Assembly: GCA_015847255.1 (NCBI GenBank)
Contig: JADLZK010012344.1
Coordinates: 1 to 64,000, forward strand
Direction: 5' to 3'
DNA: 64,000 nucleotides
From: Hyparrhenia diplandra
Lineage: Eukaryota; Streptophyta; Magnoliopsida; Poales; Poaceae
In this document: one piece after another, positions 35,200 through 46,813 of the stretch
How the letters are laid out: each line of letters begins with the position of its first letter
How positions within the stretch are numbered: the first letter of the stretch is position 1
Made by a program: the position numbers and the translations under genes
The notes under the pieces: model-generated
What the model was told of the DNA's origin: nothing
The model's input: only the letters and a program-made list of their open reading frames with translations
The model's database searches: none

Positions 35200-36072
35200 A
35201 ATTTAGTGGGAGCAAACATGATCAATTGGAATCGTATAATACTTTCATTACAACATGTTAACTTATGCGAAGAAAGAGATGTGTTTGTTTGGGGCTTAAA
35301 TGCCTCGGGTACCTTTACGGTCAAGTCCATGTATCTTTGTGTTAATTAATAATGGTGTGAGAGTGTCACAGGATATTTGGCAAACAAAATTACCCATAAA
35401 AATTAAAATTTTTTATGTGGTACTTGAAAGAGTGTAATCTTAACCAAAGATAATTTGGCTAGGAGAAATTGGCATGGGGATATCAGTTGTTCCTTTTGTC
35501 ATTCCTTAGAATCGATTCAACACCTCTTTTTCAATGTTCTCATGCTAAATTTCTTTGGCGCTCCCATTATATACTTTTTGGAATTGCCCCACCTTTGAAT
35601 ACATATGATCTGTTCCAAAATTGGTCCAAAGTGGGCAACAAAGTATAATACATTATTGTTAGCTGCATGCATCTCTTTTTTTTGGGCAATATGGTTAACC
35701 AGGGAATGAGGTGGTTTTTGACAAATGTAGACCAAAAACTCTCTTGCGGGTTCTATTCCGAGGAGCATGGCTTCGTCAATGGGCAAAACTACAAAGGCAT
35801 GAAGATCTTGAGGACCAAATGACCTTTGTGGCTTCACATTTAGAAAGCTTGGCGGCTCTTGATTTCTTCGGATCCAATGGATGGCTATCTCAGAGAGAAC
35901 ATATTGGTTATGTTTAGTCAAAACCTTTCCTTTTATTTCCCCATGTGTGTGGTGGTTTTTAAACAGCCCAAAGCGGTTATTTATGTGTGTGATACTACGT
36001 AATAAAGGGAGTGCGATTCTATCCTCGGATAGATGAAATTTTGGATTTATTTAAATCCTTTATCTAAAAAAA
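35200..36072 (+). mobile_element. 5'-truncated L1-type LINE (LINE-3)
   Basis: An 870-bp insertion with perfect 14-bp target duplication and a 3' A tract (36065-36073). Only the C-terminal part of ORF2 is present, in broken frames: VFVWGLNASGTFTVKSMY (35282-35330), DIWQTKLPIKIKIF (35370-35410), a damaged finger with FLWR (35545-35555) and a tail. This is the zf-RVT domain order. The 5' truncation is what incomplete target-primed reverse transcription leaves. Confidence 0.85.
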
Positions 36073-36101
36073 AGTATAATGCCATTGAGAATTCCGTAGT
36101 T

Positions 36102-36111
36102 TAGGTTATGT
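36102..36111. repeat. 10-bp direct repeat flanking the TE nest, left copy
   Basis: taggttatgt, identical to 58224-58233. Probably the target duplication of element X. Confidence 0.65.
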
Positions 36112-36623
36112 CATGACCCGGGAATAGGGCCCGAGGAAGGGCCGGGCCCGCGAGAAGAGGGAGGCCGACCACGGCGCCCGCCCGAGCAGTCTTGTGGCGC
36201 CACGCCCGCCTCCGCCTCCCTTCCCTTTCTTGACAATTAATTCAAGAATAAAGGAGGAAATTGATTAGGATTATCTTAGGCTTTTTTGGTGTGCAAGGGA
36301 ATATTCCATCTATAAGGAAGGCCCTTATTAGGAAATAAATAGGATTTGCTTGTAAAAAGGTATTCCAATCTATAAGGAGACCTTTTAGAGATTTAACTGC
36401 GATACAAGTCCCACTAGCGGGCTATAAAAGTAAAGAGTGCAGCATGTGTCTTTCGGGGCAACAAAGAGAAAGAAAAATTATCCCTTCTCTCTGCCTCCTC
36501 TACAGCCGCCCCCTACCCCTGCCAGCCTTCGATTCCCCGGCGCGCCGCCCCGCGCCACCACCCTTTACGCCACCGCCGCCGCCACCACCTTACGCCACCG
36601 CCCGCCGCCACCCCCAAGGCCTT
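36111..36623 (+). mobile_element. Element X, left part (LTR-like or MULE-like)
   Basis: Begins TCATGACCCGGG next to the 10-bp repeat; the right part ends CGGGTTGTGA at 58223, giving imperfect inverted ends (TCATGACCCG versus TCACAACCCG). The interior has AT-rich 'ctataagga' motifs, a TATA-like 'gggctataaaag' (36420-36431) and a (CCGCCACC)-rich tail, resembling the promoter and leader of a solo LTR. A 9-10 bp target duplication would instead suggest a Mutator-like element. The Tat/Retand element is inserted at 36624. Confidence 0.5.
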
Positions 36624-36662
36624 TGTCGGCAGGTTATCGGTGATAGCCTAGCGGTGTACCCA
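36624..36662 (-). repeat. Remnant of the 3' LTR of the Tat/Retand-like element
   Basis: The 39 bases 'tgtcggcaggttatcgg...' to 'gtaccca' match the first bases of the right LTR at 57619. After 36662 similarity stops and internal element sequence begins, so nearly the whole 3' LTR has been deleted. Confidence 0.7.
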
Positions 36663-37140
36663 GAAAAATAAGGAAAGTGTAAGCGATGATATGGTGGCTG
36701 TCTCAAGTGGGGCCCGGGCTCGGCTCATGTATTGTCGGCTTCGGAGATCTTCAGCAGCGCCCGGCGGTACCTTGGCTCGAGAAGAGCCGAGGCTTCAGTT
36801 CATCGGCGGCTTGGTTGTAATCTCGAACCACATGTTGGCGAGCCCGTAGAACTTGCCTTCCAATTTTCTGTCTTTGCCATAAGCATCCAACTCTCGCTTT
36901 TACAATCCCGGTCTTTGTTGACCTGCTTGATCACCAAAGCCGGGTCCCGAATACTGAAGTCTTCTAATGCCCAATTTGGGCGGCAATGCGGAGGCCGTGC
37001 AGGCAGCCTCATATTCTGCGGCATTGTTCAGCGCCCGGGAAGTGGATTCACAAAGGCGTATCAGTGTTTCCCGAGAGGCAATATGATATAGGCGCTGCGC
37101 TGGCCGTCGATGTTGAGCGAGCCGTCAGTGACCATGGTCA
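36663..37140 (-). pseudogene. Gypsy RNase H domain (Tat/Retand-like)
   Basis: The minus strand reads TDGSLNIDGQRSAYI (around 37130-37090), then a block with AEQCRRI (37030), and near 36820 RDYNQAADEL. These are the start, middle and end of a retrotransposon RNase H (normally DGS...G.G......A.NN.AEYEA...RDYN..AD.LS). The domain is followed directly by the LTR remnant, so integrase is missing. Confidence 0.75.
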
Positions 37141-37489
37141 GCGCTCGGTGGTGTCTTCGGAGTCTCAAATCTGTCCCCTCCCGCGGATGAAGTGCGCAAA
37201 GGCTTGGGACTTGATACGTGGTCACGCTCTTGTGACGATGGTGAAACGGTGAAGCTTCGATTGCCCTTGCGGGTCGACCATTGGCATCCTTGTTTTGCAA
37301 GGCGTCAGCGGGTAGTCGGAACCACCCGTGACCGTGTGATGGTCGAGTAATGGCGTAACTAGCAGCGATGTGATGAGAATACCCGTAGAGTAATTTTTGA
37401 ATATTACCAGGAGTTTTTGATTCGTTGAGTACCTCGTTGCGATGAAAGTGACCGGTGGCTGGCGAGGGTATGTGCCCTTCTTCAGCGCG

Positions 37490-38480
37490 CTCAACAACCC
37501 GGGGCGGTGCTAACCACCCGATTGGTCGCTGCCGATGTAGAAAGCGATATCTCCCTCGTCGTCGTTCGGCGCCACCCGGGACTGGTGGTGTAGTGAGGCT
37601 TCTTGAAGCCGTCGAAAGCCTCTTGAGCCTCGTTGGTCCATCTGAAGGCTTCTCCTGCTCGGAGGAGCTTGAAGAACGGGAGGCCCTTCTCGCCAAGTCT
37701 TGCAGCGAGGCGACTCGGGGCCGCCATACATCGATGAGCTTACGGACATCCTTGACATTTTAGAGGCGGTTTCATCGCATGATGGCGTGAGCTTCTCGGA
37801 TTGGGCTCGATGCCATGCACTGCTAACAATGTTGCGAGCAAGTTCTTGGGAGGGCGCAGAAGGCGCACTTTCGGGTTGAGTTTCAGCGGTACTCGTTGAG
37901 CTTGCGAACACTCTAGTGAGGTCGTCCACCAGGGAGGAGGCGCTTTGGGTCTTCACCACGACGTCATCGACATATGCACGGCGGGTCGGGGATAAGGTCC
38001 CCCAAAGCAGCCTGAATAGCCCTATGGTAGGTAGCTCCGGCGTTCTTCAAGCCAAACGACATGGTATTGTAGCAGTAGGCGCCAAACGGAGTGATGAAGG
38101 ACGTCTTCTCGGTGATCGGAGAGCGTCGATGACTTTGAGTAGCGGTCTAGGAAGGCGAGGAGCTTCGCAACTTGCGGTGGAGTCCACCACAAATTCGATA
38201 CATGGTAGGCCGAAGGGGTCTTTAGGGCAAGCCCTATTGAGATCGGTATAATCAGCACATCCTCCATTCTTTATTCTTCTTTTTTACAAGGACCGGGTTA
38301 GCTAACCGATCCGGATGATACACTTCTCGAATAAAACCAGCTGACTAATAGCCTAGTTACTTACGCTTTAATAGCGGCTGATTTTCTTTATTAAGCGGCG
38401 ACTACACGTTTTTACGCGGCCGGGCGTCGGCTTGACTCTTAGGCGGTGCTCGATCGGCTCCGAGGTACTCGGGCATATCC
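37490..38480 (-). pseudogene. Gypsy reverse transcriptase (Tat/Retand-like)
   Basis: Minus frames contain, from right to left: CLGLKN-like segments near 38060, the catalytic block as 'DDVVVKTQSASSLVDDL' (37965-37920), then MAA-SR (37725) and LRAGEAFRWTNEAQEAF (37675-37620), the connection region to RNase H. The first Y of YVDD is just upstream (tatgtcgatgacgtcgtg, complement of 37950-37975). Frames are broken repeatedly. Confidence 0.8.
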
Positions 38481-38549
38481 AGCGGGTTTCCGCGAAAATA
38501 CTCACGTTTTCCTCGGGGAACGAGCGGCAGCGTCTTCCTACCCGGGTCA

Positions 38550-39560
38550 AGGTTCGTGCCGATCTTGGTGGTCTTGGTCGCGTCGCCCCTCCACCCGGTG
38601 GACATCCTTGGTGTCAGAAGGCTTAGTGGTCTTCTTCGTCCGCTCCTCCTCGGGTATTTCAAGTTCGGAGGGATTCATTTTCTTGGCGTCCTTTATGACC
38701 TCCTCGGATCGGATCGGAGGATGAACTCCGTTTGTCGAGACCTTCCTTCTCGTAGATGAGCGCCATATGCACATTATTACACGCACATGAGGACCCCCTT
38801 CTCCGTGGGGATCTTGAGGATGAGGTAGCCGTATTGCGGGATCGCCATCGACACTGGTCGACCAGGGCCGCCCAGATGATGGCGTGGTCACGATGAATCA
38901 AAGTAAACTGACGACAAAGTTCATGTCTTTGGATGTGGTGATGCTTTGGTGTGCGGCGCACCGCGAAGAGTGATTTGCCGAAGTGGGCGATTCTCCGGCA
39001 GGATACCCGAAGGGGTGGTCGTGCGGCTTGTGGTCGGCCATTGATGACCCGAGCCTGCATCGAGTTCGAACAACATGTTGAAGGCGCTGCCCGTCGATGA
39101 GGACCTTCTCGAACGCCGAGGCGTCCGATCCGGGTCGGGAGGGCGGGAAGCGCCAGGTATGGGTTGTGCACCAGCTTGGTGGAAATCAGCAGTGAATGTG
39201 ATGACCCACTCGAGAGAGAACTTCGGGCCAAATAAGGGTCGGTGGCGCCCTCGCTGAAGTCCTTGCGGTCGGGACATTGCGGGCGGAGACCTTGCGATCC
39301 CTTGGACGCCGCCCAACCGTAGTGGCCGCCCATGATCCTTATGGATGATGCCATCCTCCGCCCGTCACGATGCTTGGGGTCCACGTCGTCATCTTGATCG
39401 TCCTCGGTGGCCATTAGGGAACCTTCGGCGCCTCTTCTGGCCTTTCTTCATCGAGCTTGAGCTTCTTCCGCTCACTCTCGTGTTCGGCGTTGAAGTGCGG
39501 GCACTCGGCCAAGCTGTGGTTCATGTCGGGATCTGGGGCACTTGCTTGGATTGAGCAATT
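38550..39560 (-). pseudogene. Gypsy protease and Gag zinc-knuckle region (Tat/Retand-like)
   Basis: The minus strand near 39550-39430 reads 'CPHFNAEHESERKKLKLDEE', a His/Cys and lysine-rich Gag end. From 39330 to 38560 a protease-like region follows, with 'SREWVITFTAD' and LVHNPYLALP (39200-39130), 'AFNMLFELDAG' (39085) and 'AIIWAALVDQC' (38870). No intact D-S/T-G was identified. Spliced by frameshifts. Confidence 0.5.
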
Positions 39561-40649
39561 TCTTGATCGGATCTTTCCGGTTGAGGGCCTTCTTCTTCCC
39601 CTCCGGCCTTGGCGTTGTTGGCGCCGCCTCCACGCCGCCTGCGATCACGGCGGCGGCACTCGCGAACCCATTTGTGTCCCACCTCAGGTGGTTACCGAAT
39701 CCCTTTGGAGTCGTCGGGCGCGGTGTCGTGACGCTTCGCCGTTCCCCCTTATCGTTGTAGGGAGCATCATGCCGGGGGGTTGTCTCGTCGGGCGGAGTAG
39801 TTGTAGTCCTTCACGAAGGCGTGCTCGTCCTCGTCTGCCGGCGAACCGGGCCATGTCCGCCGGCTTGGACATGGTCGTAACCTTGTTTACGTGCGGCTTC
39901 TTGCGCGGCTCCTCGACTTGCCCGAATTCTTTGTTGGAGGCGAGGCCTTTGGTGAATGCGGCTCACGCACTCTTCGTCGGTGATGTCGAGATCGTAAGAT
40001 GGACCTCGGAGAACCCGACGGATGTACTCCGGAGGCTCGTTCTTGACGGGGCTGCGAGGCGCTCAGTCGTGCCGTCCCCTAGTTGTTTGCGTGGACTTGT
40101 AATGTGGCGAAGATCTCCTTGACCTCGGACCACGTCTTGCGGATCGATCCTTTGGGAAGGGCGGGGAGCCGACGATTGGCCTTTGGTCGGTCTTGTCGGG
40201 GAAAGTAGTTGGCCATGGCGTCCTCCCCCTCCTCCCGGCCGCCACGATCGCGAATCGTAGAGCATGACCCAGCGGCGGGGTCTGGTCGCGATGTATGTGG
40301 AGAGGCGTTGATGCCCTTGAACCCAAGGGCCACCGGACTTGTCGAAGGTCACGGTGTTCACGGCCGGATGGTGGTGTGCGTGAGGTTTCCGGTCGGGTTC
40401 CGGTACATGTTGTTGTACTCGCCCGCGGGATCTCGGCTTCCCTCACCCAGGGCTTGTTGGCTTGCGGTGATGTGGTAGCGGCGTCACGGGCTGCGTTGAT
40501 GCTACCCGGTCGGAGGGACAGGTGTCCTCCCCCGGCGGGGCGCTGGGTGGTTGCCCACCCGGGCCGGGTGCACAGCGCCCTACTCCTTGCTCCTCGATGT
40601 GGTGTGGGCCCGCCTTGCCCGGCCGGGCGCCTAGCTGCAGGAGGGGCGT
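39560..40649 (-). pseudogene. Gag core of the Tat/Retand-like element
   Basis: Minus-strand pieces fit a plant gypsy retrotrans_gag domain: 'MALGFKGINAS' (40333), 'AMANYFP' (40215), 'TWSEVKEIFATLQVHANN' (40130-40080) and a segment near 39960 ('ESVREYIRR'-like). It is interrupted at 40650 by a solo LTR and continues at 42035-42531 and 56799-57600. Confidence 0.6.
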
Positions 40650-42034
40650 TGTTGACACATGTTAGCGTATACTTTTAATTGTCAACTAAACATGGAAAAA
40701 GGACTAAAATATAATTAGATAACCTTATTAGGGGTTTATACTAATGATTTCCATGAGTTTTGGTAAAGTTGTGATTTGCGGGGACTTAACGAGGAAAAAA
40801 CACCGAGAATTAGCGTGTCATCTGACGGGGCCAGCGGCGTAACGCAATCAACTCCGAAACAAGTCTAGAAGGCTCGGGATTACTCCCGGCGTGAGCGAGA
40901 AACTTGACAATCAAGAAAACATCATCTAGAAGACTCCGGAAGCCCGGCGCATCGGGGCCCGGGGTGGGACCCACCACGGGCGATCGACAACAACCGGCCG
41001 ATCGGCTGGCTTGGCGACCAAGTCACCCCTGTCTCGGGAAGCTTCCTCCGCAGCCTCTAAGGCCTTAATCTAAACCCGGTCGTATAATGTCGGTTTGATC
41101 CAATGGTCATCGTTCATTGTCAAGGCCCATGAAGATTAGTACCATATTGCTTGCTTTGAAGGTGAAGAGACATAAGAAGACCCATATATAAGCAAGCCCC
41201 GGGGCCGCGGCTTCAATCATCTCGAGATCAACTCATCATCATATCGGATCGGATCCAGCTCTAGTCGGACGGCCTTAGCTCTAGTTCAAGAACTAGAAGT
41301 AGAAGATTAGACAAGATGTAGAACTAGAAGCCCTAGATTAGAGTTGAGTAGAGCTTCAAGTTGAGAGGAATTAGGCGCGGTTGAGGCGGGTTGAAGGAAG
41401 GCCCCGGGCTGTCGGCGCCTCCATCTTCTTCTTCCGGACGGAGTTGGTGCCATTGGAGCGCAACTCACGAGATCTTGTGATTGTTCGAGCTTCCATTCGA
41501 GTAAGTGGTATTGTCTCTATTGTTCTTAAGGTTCGTATTTCTTTGATAAGATTACTTTGATTCTTGGTTGCTCTTGAGTTGAAGTTGTTAGATTAATGTA
41601 GCGTGGTGCTTAGATTGACTAGCTTATTACGAATACCTTCTATAGGCCGGGGTGAAGACTATGTCAAGGCGTCGTGGTGGTGGCTTGGCGCCATTGAGTC
41701 CTTTATTTTGCCCCAGTTTATAGAAATCGTAGGAGCCCCTGCGTTGTTAGCGTAGATTCCCTTTATTAAGAGTTTCTTCATGACAACCCCTCTTAAGAAC
41801 AATGTGCAAATGATTTACTTAAAGTGAGAACAAGACCTTCCTAATGGAACTCCTTACCTCTCTTTTAATCTAGTTTTAGCCACTCTGGATTTAGCTATAC
41901 ACCTCGACATACTCTCTCACCTTCTCCCTGTGGATTCGATATTTAAAGCCCTATTCGGGTGAAGTGCTCACCGGTATCCGTTCGGCTTGCGGATTATCCA
42001 TCATAATATTCTGCAAGGTTAACAAATACCAACA
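40650..42034 (+). repeat. Solo LTR of the Athila-like family
   Basis: 1385 bp, TGTTGACACATGTTAGCG...ATACCAACA. Close to the LTRs at 42532-43853 and 55476-56798 over the first ~400 bp and the end, but with its own middle (41220-41900). TATA box 'catatataagc' near 41183. Flanking pentamers ggcgt (40645-40649) and agcgt (42035-42039) look like a target duplication with one change. Inserted in gag of the Tat/Retand-like element. Confidence 0.85.
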
Positions 42035-42531
42035 AGCGTTCGCGTCTTGATGTTGGGATTGATGTTGGTTACCTCCTCGGGGTTGGGAGGACGCTTCTTC
42101 TTCGCCTCTGTTTGGCGGCGGATTTCTTTGACGGGAATGCCGCGGGGATGGCCGTGGCGATAACCGTCTTGGGCTATCAATAGGGGGTTGAGGTGAGCAT
42201 GGGTAGCATAGATGTAACCTCACGAGCTCATCCCGTTGGGGTTCTCTCATAGGAATGCGGCCGTGGCCGTGGCAATGTTACCTTTCAGGGTATTGTGAAC
42301 GGAATATTGTCAACGGTGTTGCTTCTGCATGAGGTTAGGGGAGAGTCCTCGATGGCGCCGCCCAGAGCCGTGGGTTGGGCTTGCTCGGCTGGGCGGCGGC
42401 CGGCCGCGTGCTTTGGTCTTGCTCGCGACGACGGCGCGGCTCGGTCGGCATTGCGCCCCTCCCGTGTGGCGCGTTCGTCGGTCTCCCCCTCGGGGCTGCA
42501 GATCGTCGTGACAGCCGGCGTAGATCCCCAC
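42035..42531 (-). pseudogene. Gag segment of the Tat/Retand-like element, between two insertions
   Basis: 497 bp of internal sequence separating the solo LTR from the large Athila-like element. Minus frames are Arg/Pro/Ala-rich (AAPSSRARPKHAAGRRPAEQ). This fits the variable N-terminal half of Gag; no catalytic motif is expected. Confidence 0.45.
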
Positions 42532-43853
42532 TGTTGACACATGTTAACGTATACTTTTTTAATTGTCAACTAAACATGGAAAAGGACTAAAATATAATTA
42601 GATAACCTTATTAGGGGTTTCTACTAATGATTTCCATGAGTTTTGGTAAAGTTGTGATTTGTAGGGACTTAACGGAAAAAGCAGCGAAATTGATGTGTCA
42701 TAGCATAGCGCAATCCAACTCGAAACAAGTCTAGAAGGCTCCGGAATACACCCGGCGTGAGCGAAGCTTGACAGAAGAAAACATCATCTAGAAGACTCGA
42801 AAGCCACGGCGCTTCGCGGGGCCCGGGGTGGGACCCACGGGCGGCGTCGGCCCAATGTCGCCCGTCGGGCGGCAACCGCCAAGTCGCCCCCGTCTCCGGA
42901 AGCTTCCTCCACCGCCTCTAAGACGCGATCTAAACCGGTTGTTTAATGTCGGTTTGATCCAATGGTCGCCGTACATTGTCAAGGCCCATGAAGATTAGTA
43001 CCACATCGCTTCTTGTATTTGGAGAGACATAAGAAGACCCATATATAAGCAGCCCCAAAGGCGCCCCCAAAGACATCATCTCCTCATTAGCTATCAACAG
43101 GAGAAAAATCTAGGGTTTCAAATTAGAAGAGAGAGGTCCCTCTAGTTGTCTAGTTCATCTAGTTCTAGTTCTAGATCTAGTTCATCTAGTTGTAAGATCA
43201 AGGAGAGAGAGGCGGGAGAAAGGCGGAGATCGGGACTGTGCCGGATCTTCATCAACTTTATTACATCTCTGACAACTAGTTCGTCTTGACAATCTCGGGT
43301 TCTTCATTTATTATTTCTATTTATTCTATTCAATTAATTTCAGTTCTTACTTTACAATATTCTTTTGGATCTCTGCTCATTATTGAGTGCTCTAGTTTTA
43401 ACGTGAAATTAGAGTAGTAATTAATAGTGTAGGCGTGGTGTCTAGACTAGAGATTGCAGAGTTTGCGCCCAATCCCACGGTTAGTTGTGGTAGCCCGGGG
43501 GGTGACAGCCTGTCGGGTCTTTTGTATTCCACCACGTTCGGGTTGGTGATTCGTAGAGCTTTTGGCGGCCTTCCCCGATCACCCTTTCCCGGTCTTTTTC
43601 GAGGATCGGGACGGTACCGTTGCTCCGGCCGTAAGTAAAGTAAAGCAAGCCTTTGATTATTTAGATCAACTTAGAATACTTAGAAAACTAAAAACCTCTC
43701 TACCCATATCATTTATCTTATCTTGGGCGATCCTAATTCTCTAGTACACTTCACGTTCCCGTGGAAATCGATACCTTGGAATACTCTCGGTGAAAGCTAC
43801 ATCGGTATCCGGTAAACTGCCGATTTCTACGATTGCGTTAATTTATACCAACA
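42532..43853 (+). repeat. Athila-like 5' LTR
   Basis: Pairs with 55476-56798. Differences are mostly short indels; substitutions are few, which implies a recent insertion. Confidence 0.95.
43040..43049 (+). promoter_or_regulatory. LTR TATA box
   Basis: 'catatataag' in 'agacccatatataagcagcc', conserved at about 55980-55990 in the 3' LTR, near 41183 in the solo LTR and near 27646 in the LINE-nested LTR. Likely core promoter for the genomic RNA. Confidence 0.65.
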
Positions 43854-43885
43854 ATCTTTTCATGCGCCGTTGCGGGATGACATTA
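43854..43885 (+). other. Primer-binding site region
   Basis: Directly after the 5' LTR: 'cgccgttgcgggatgac', a damaged version of the TGGCGCCGTTGCCGGGGA-type site used by Athila/Tat elements. Confidence 0.6.
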
Positions 43886-43950
43886 GGCTGTTCTAGTTAG
43901 AACCACGATCATCCATCTTTTATTTATTCTTTTTACCACTCACATACCAC

Positions 43951-44670
43951 ATGGATTTCACTCCTATCATTAAATTCTTTGCTCCAAAGGCGACATGTTG
44001 GAGCCTTCACCATCTTCACACCCTATTCTTACGAGATGGCTATGAGCTTCGCCACGCTCTTATAGCCATGGTTCGGGAACAATCCTTCTACGGGTTAGCA
44101 CATGAAGATCCATACACCCACCTTAGAGATTTTGAGCAATTGTGTTCTGCCGAAATATTTCGGCATGACACAAGAGACCATTAAATGGAAATTATTTCCG
44201 TTCTCCCTTGAGGGAAAGCGAGAAAATGGTATGCTCACTACGTAGGAAGCGTAAATGGAGATTGGGATGAACTTGAGACAAATTTTGTCTTGCTTTCTTC
44301 CCTCTTTATAAAATTCTTGACCTTAGAATCGAAGTGCTTACATTCAAACAAAGAGAAGGAGACTTTAGGGGCGGCTTGGGCTAGATTTACAAGCCTTACC
44401 AATTCGGCCCAACCCTTTCCTTGCGACCATGTCTGCTCTATCACTTCTATCTCGGTCTTAACAAAGGAAGTTTGCTGCATCTCGATATTGCCCGGGAGGA
44501 TCATTCTCACATAAACTTGTTAGTGAAGGGAAAGCCATTCTTGAGACAATCCTTGACAACACCCCCTACAGCTGGCATTTTTGACGAGTTACAGAAGAAG
44601 GCGAAGAAGTCGAGGCCAAGCCGAAAAAACAAGGGAGACACACGTAACCCGAATGCGAAATTCCTATAAA
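43951..44670 (+). pseudogene. Athila-like Gag
   Basis: The first frame (43951-44184) begins MDFTPIIKF and contains SFYGLAHEDPYTHLRDF, the start of the retrotrans_gag capsid domain ('F.G...EDP..HL..F...C'). After a frameshift near 44185 the reading continues with PFSLEG-like, 'ARKWYAHYVGS', ELETNFVL, CLHSNKEKETLGAAWARF and LHLDIAREDHSHINLL. The C-terminal part is Lys-rich (44590-44660). No zinc knuckle was seen. The domain would form the particle shell. Confidence 0.75.
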
Positions 44671-45049
44671 CCCCTCTAATGAATTGGTTGCCATAGAACC
44701 TCGCACGATGGGAACACATCACAACACTCTAGAGTGGCGACCCCCCATCCCAACACTTTCCTCTCGAAATCGAGGTAGATCTTTTGAAGATTTTTGGGAA
44801 TGCCTCGAACTTTCCAATTCGGTGAAGCCCTACAGGTGCACTCTACACCATTTGAGGATGGTCCACACAATGATCCATTTTAATGGAGCACATTAAAGGA
44901 CTCTCAGCCATTATGAGCCGTGAGTGGTTGGCGAGAAACGGGCTATCCACTGGGTAGCCCGAATCTTTGCCCCCTCAAAAGCTCTATTACGCCAACTTAA
45001 AGGAATGATCATAAAAGGCTCGTTATAGCCCCTACTGGTTGGGATGAGT

Positions 45050-45490
45050 ATAATTTCAAAGTAAAGTAGGCGAAGATCTTTGTCCCCAACGAATTTATGA
45101 TCCCATCTCATAAGCTTTTAAGACTTCCGTGCGGAGTCACTCTTGAGAGTTATGGGGTCATAAGGTCAATTCCTTTAGCATAGGAGGCTGGTATCGTCTA
45201 GATTTCCACATCTATGACATCTCGGACACGTTTCTCTTGATTGGTGTACCTTTTTTGGAACACTCTTTCAAAGCGACCCAACAAGAGTCTCTTGAATTTA
45301 AAGCTAGGAAATTCTCCTATCAATGTTTCTCTTGCTCGCTCACATAATGCGATAGTAGAACCCAAGCCCAAACAAGACCCTCTTGAGGAAGTCCTAATGG
45401 CTTCTCTAGAAGAAATGGCTGAACCCGGTCTTTGATGTTGAACACTTCATAGAAGACACTACTAGGGATGTGCTCATTGATGACCTTCTT
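45050..45490 (+). pseudogene. Athila-like protease region
   Basis: Broken plus frames with VTLESYGVIRSIPLA (45135-45180), 'GVPFLEHSFKA'-like across a frameshift at 45245, and 45241-45435 with LGNSPINVSLARSHNAIVEP. This corresponds to the end of protease and the linker to RT in these elements. The catalytic Asp motif is not preserved in frame. Confidence 0.55.
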
Positions 45491-46813
45491 CTTTCGTCAG
45501 CGAAGGTGGTAAATTCGTCACCCAAATACATGCGTGATGACTTTGTGGCAATTTGATATAAATCCTTGGGCTCGCGTCACATTTGGCAATGCGTGACGAA
45601 GTGGCAATTTTAGTCGCGAAGTGCTTCCCATCCATGACCAAGCGTTTGCGGTCACGAGAAATGCTCTCCTTTTATGACCATTGGCTTTGGTCATGGCTAT
45701 GCCCTATTTTTCGTCGAAGATTTGATACGCTGGCGAGTTCCGGCGCCGTTGCGGTGTTTGTGCATCTGGCGTGGCGGCGTGGCGTGGCGTCGACGCCTTT
45801 GCGTGGCGTGGCGGTTGGCGTGGCGGCGTGGCGGAAACTTTGTCGCTTGTTTTCATAGCCCGCGTGGACCAGATACGCTCTACCGCGTGGCTTCATAATT
45901 TTGGTCATAGATTGTAGTCACAAAATCGTCAACAAAGACTCAAATTTTTTGGTCACAGATGAAATGTCGAGAATCGTCAACAAATAATTTGGTCACACAA
46001 AAATCAGTTAAGCGATATAATTGCAATTGATAGTAGCAAGACCACATAATTCCATGTTCAAAAAAAAAGCGATATTCAGCGAGCATACAACTCAGTGCAC
46101 AACACCACCACTAGAGCATAAAACTCAGTTCACAGCACACATAAGAACAAATACTGAAAAGTTAACAGGCCTCCTCCATCCCTGGGTGTTCCTCTCTACT
46201 AGCTTCTTGTACTCCTCCAGCTCTTTTTGTTGCCTCTCCATCCTTTCGTGTATTCAAGAGCTACGCAAGAAACAAGTAGTAAGTGTATTCAAAGAGCTAC
46301 ATAGTACGGATCTTGCTCATGGAATAAATATATGCAGCTACTTACGTTATTTTGAAGATCTATACTATTTATTATCACGGTTCAAACTGACATCTATATA
46401 TTTTAAATTGGAAACTAAAATATTTTATTTACTTCTTTAATTTGAAATGGTAAAGTGAATTGGATTGTCATTTTTGGACAGTGGAATGGTGAACTAATTC
46501 TTAGGAACCTGCATAGTATCTGAAAGGGGGAACCAAATGGGAGAGAACCATTGTTCCATCGACCAGACTGCAAGCAAATAAAATATGTAATCATAGACAT
46601 CAGTGCTTTTGAGAAGTGCAACTATCGATGGGAAGTGCTAATCTAATCATAGACATCAGCTCTATTATACTGCGAATACCACACATGCATGAACAAAGTA
46701 AATAAAAGAAGTGCTACTATTAATGACAAGTTCACTCGGATTCTTCTTTCAATAAGTAATTATTCCATCTGTACTATCAAGCAATGTTAGAAAAAAAAAA
46801 ATTAAATGCCCAT

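Noticed and set aside
46021..46440. 139-codon plus ORF in the CACTA-like element
   Set aside because: Low-complexity hydrophobic composition with no recognised domain; the opposite strand carries the better exon-like signals.
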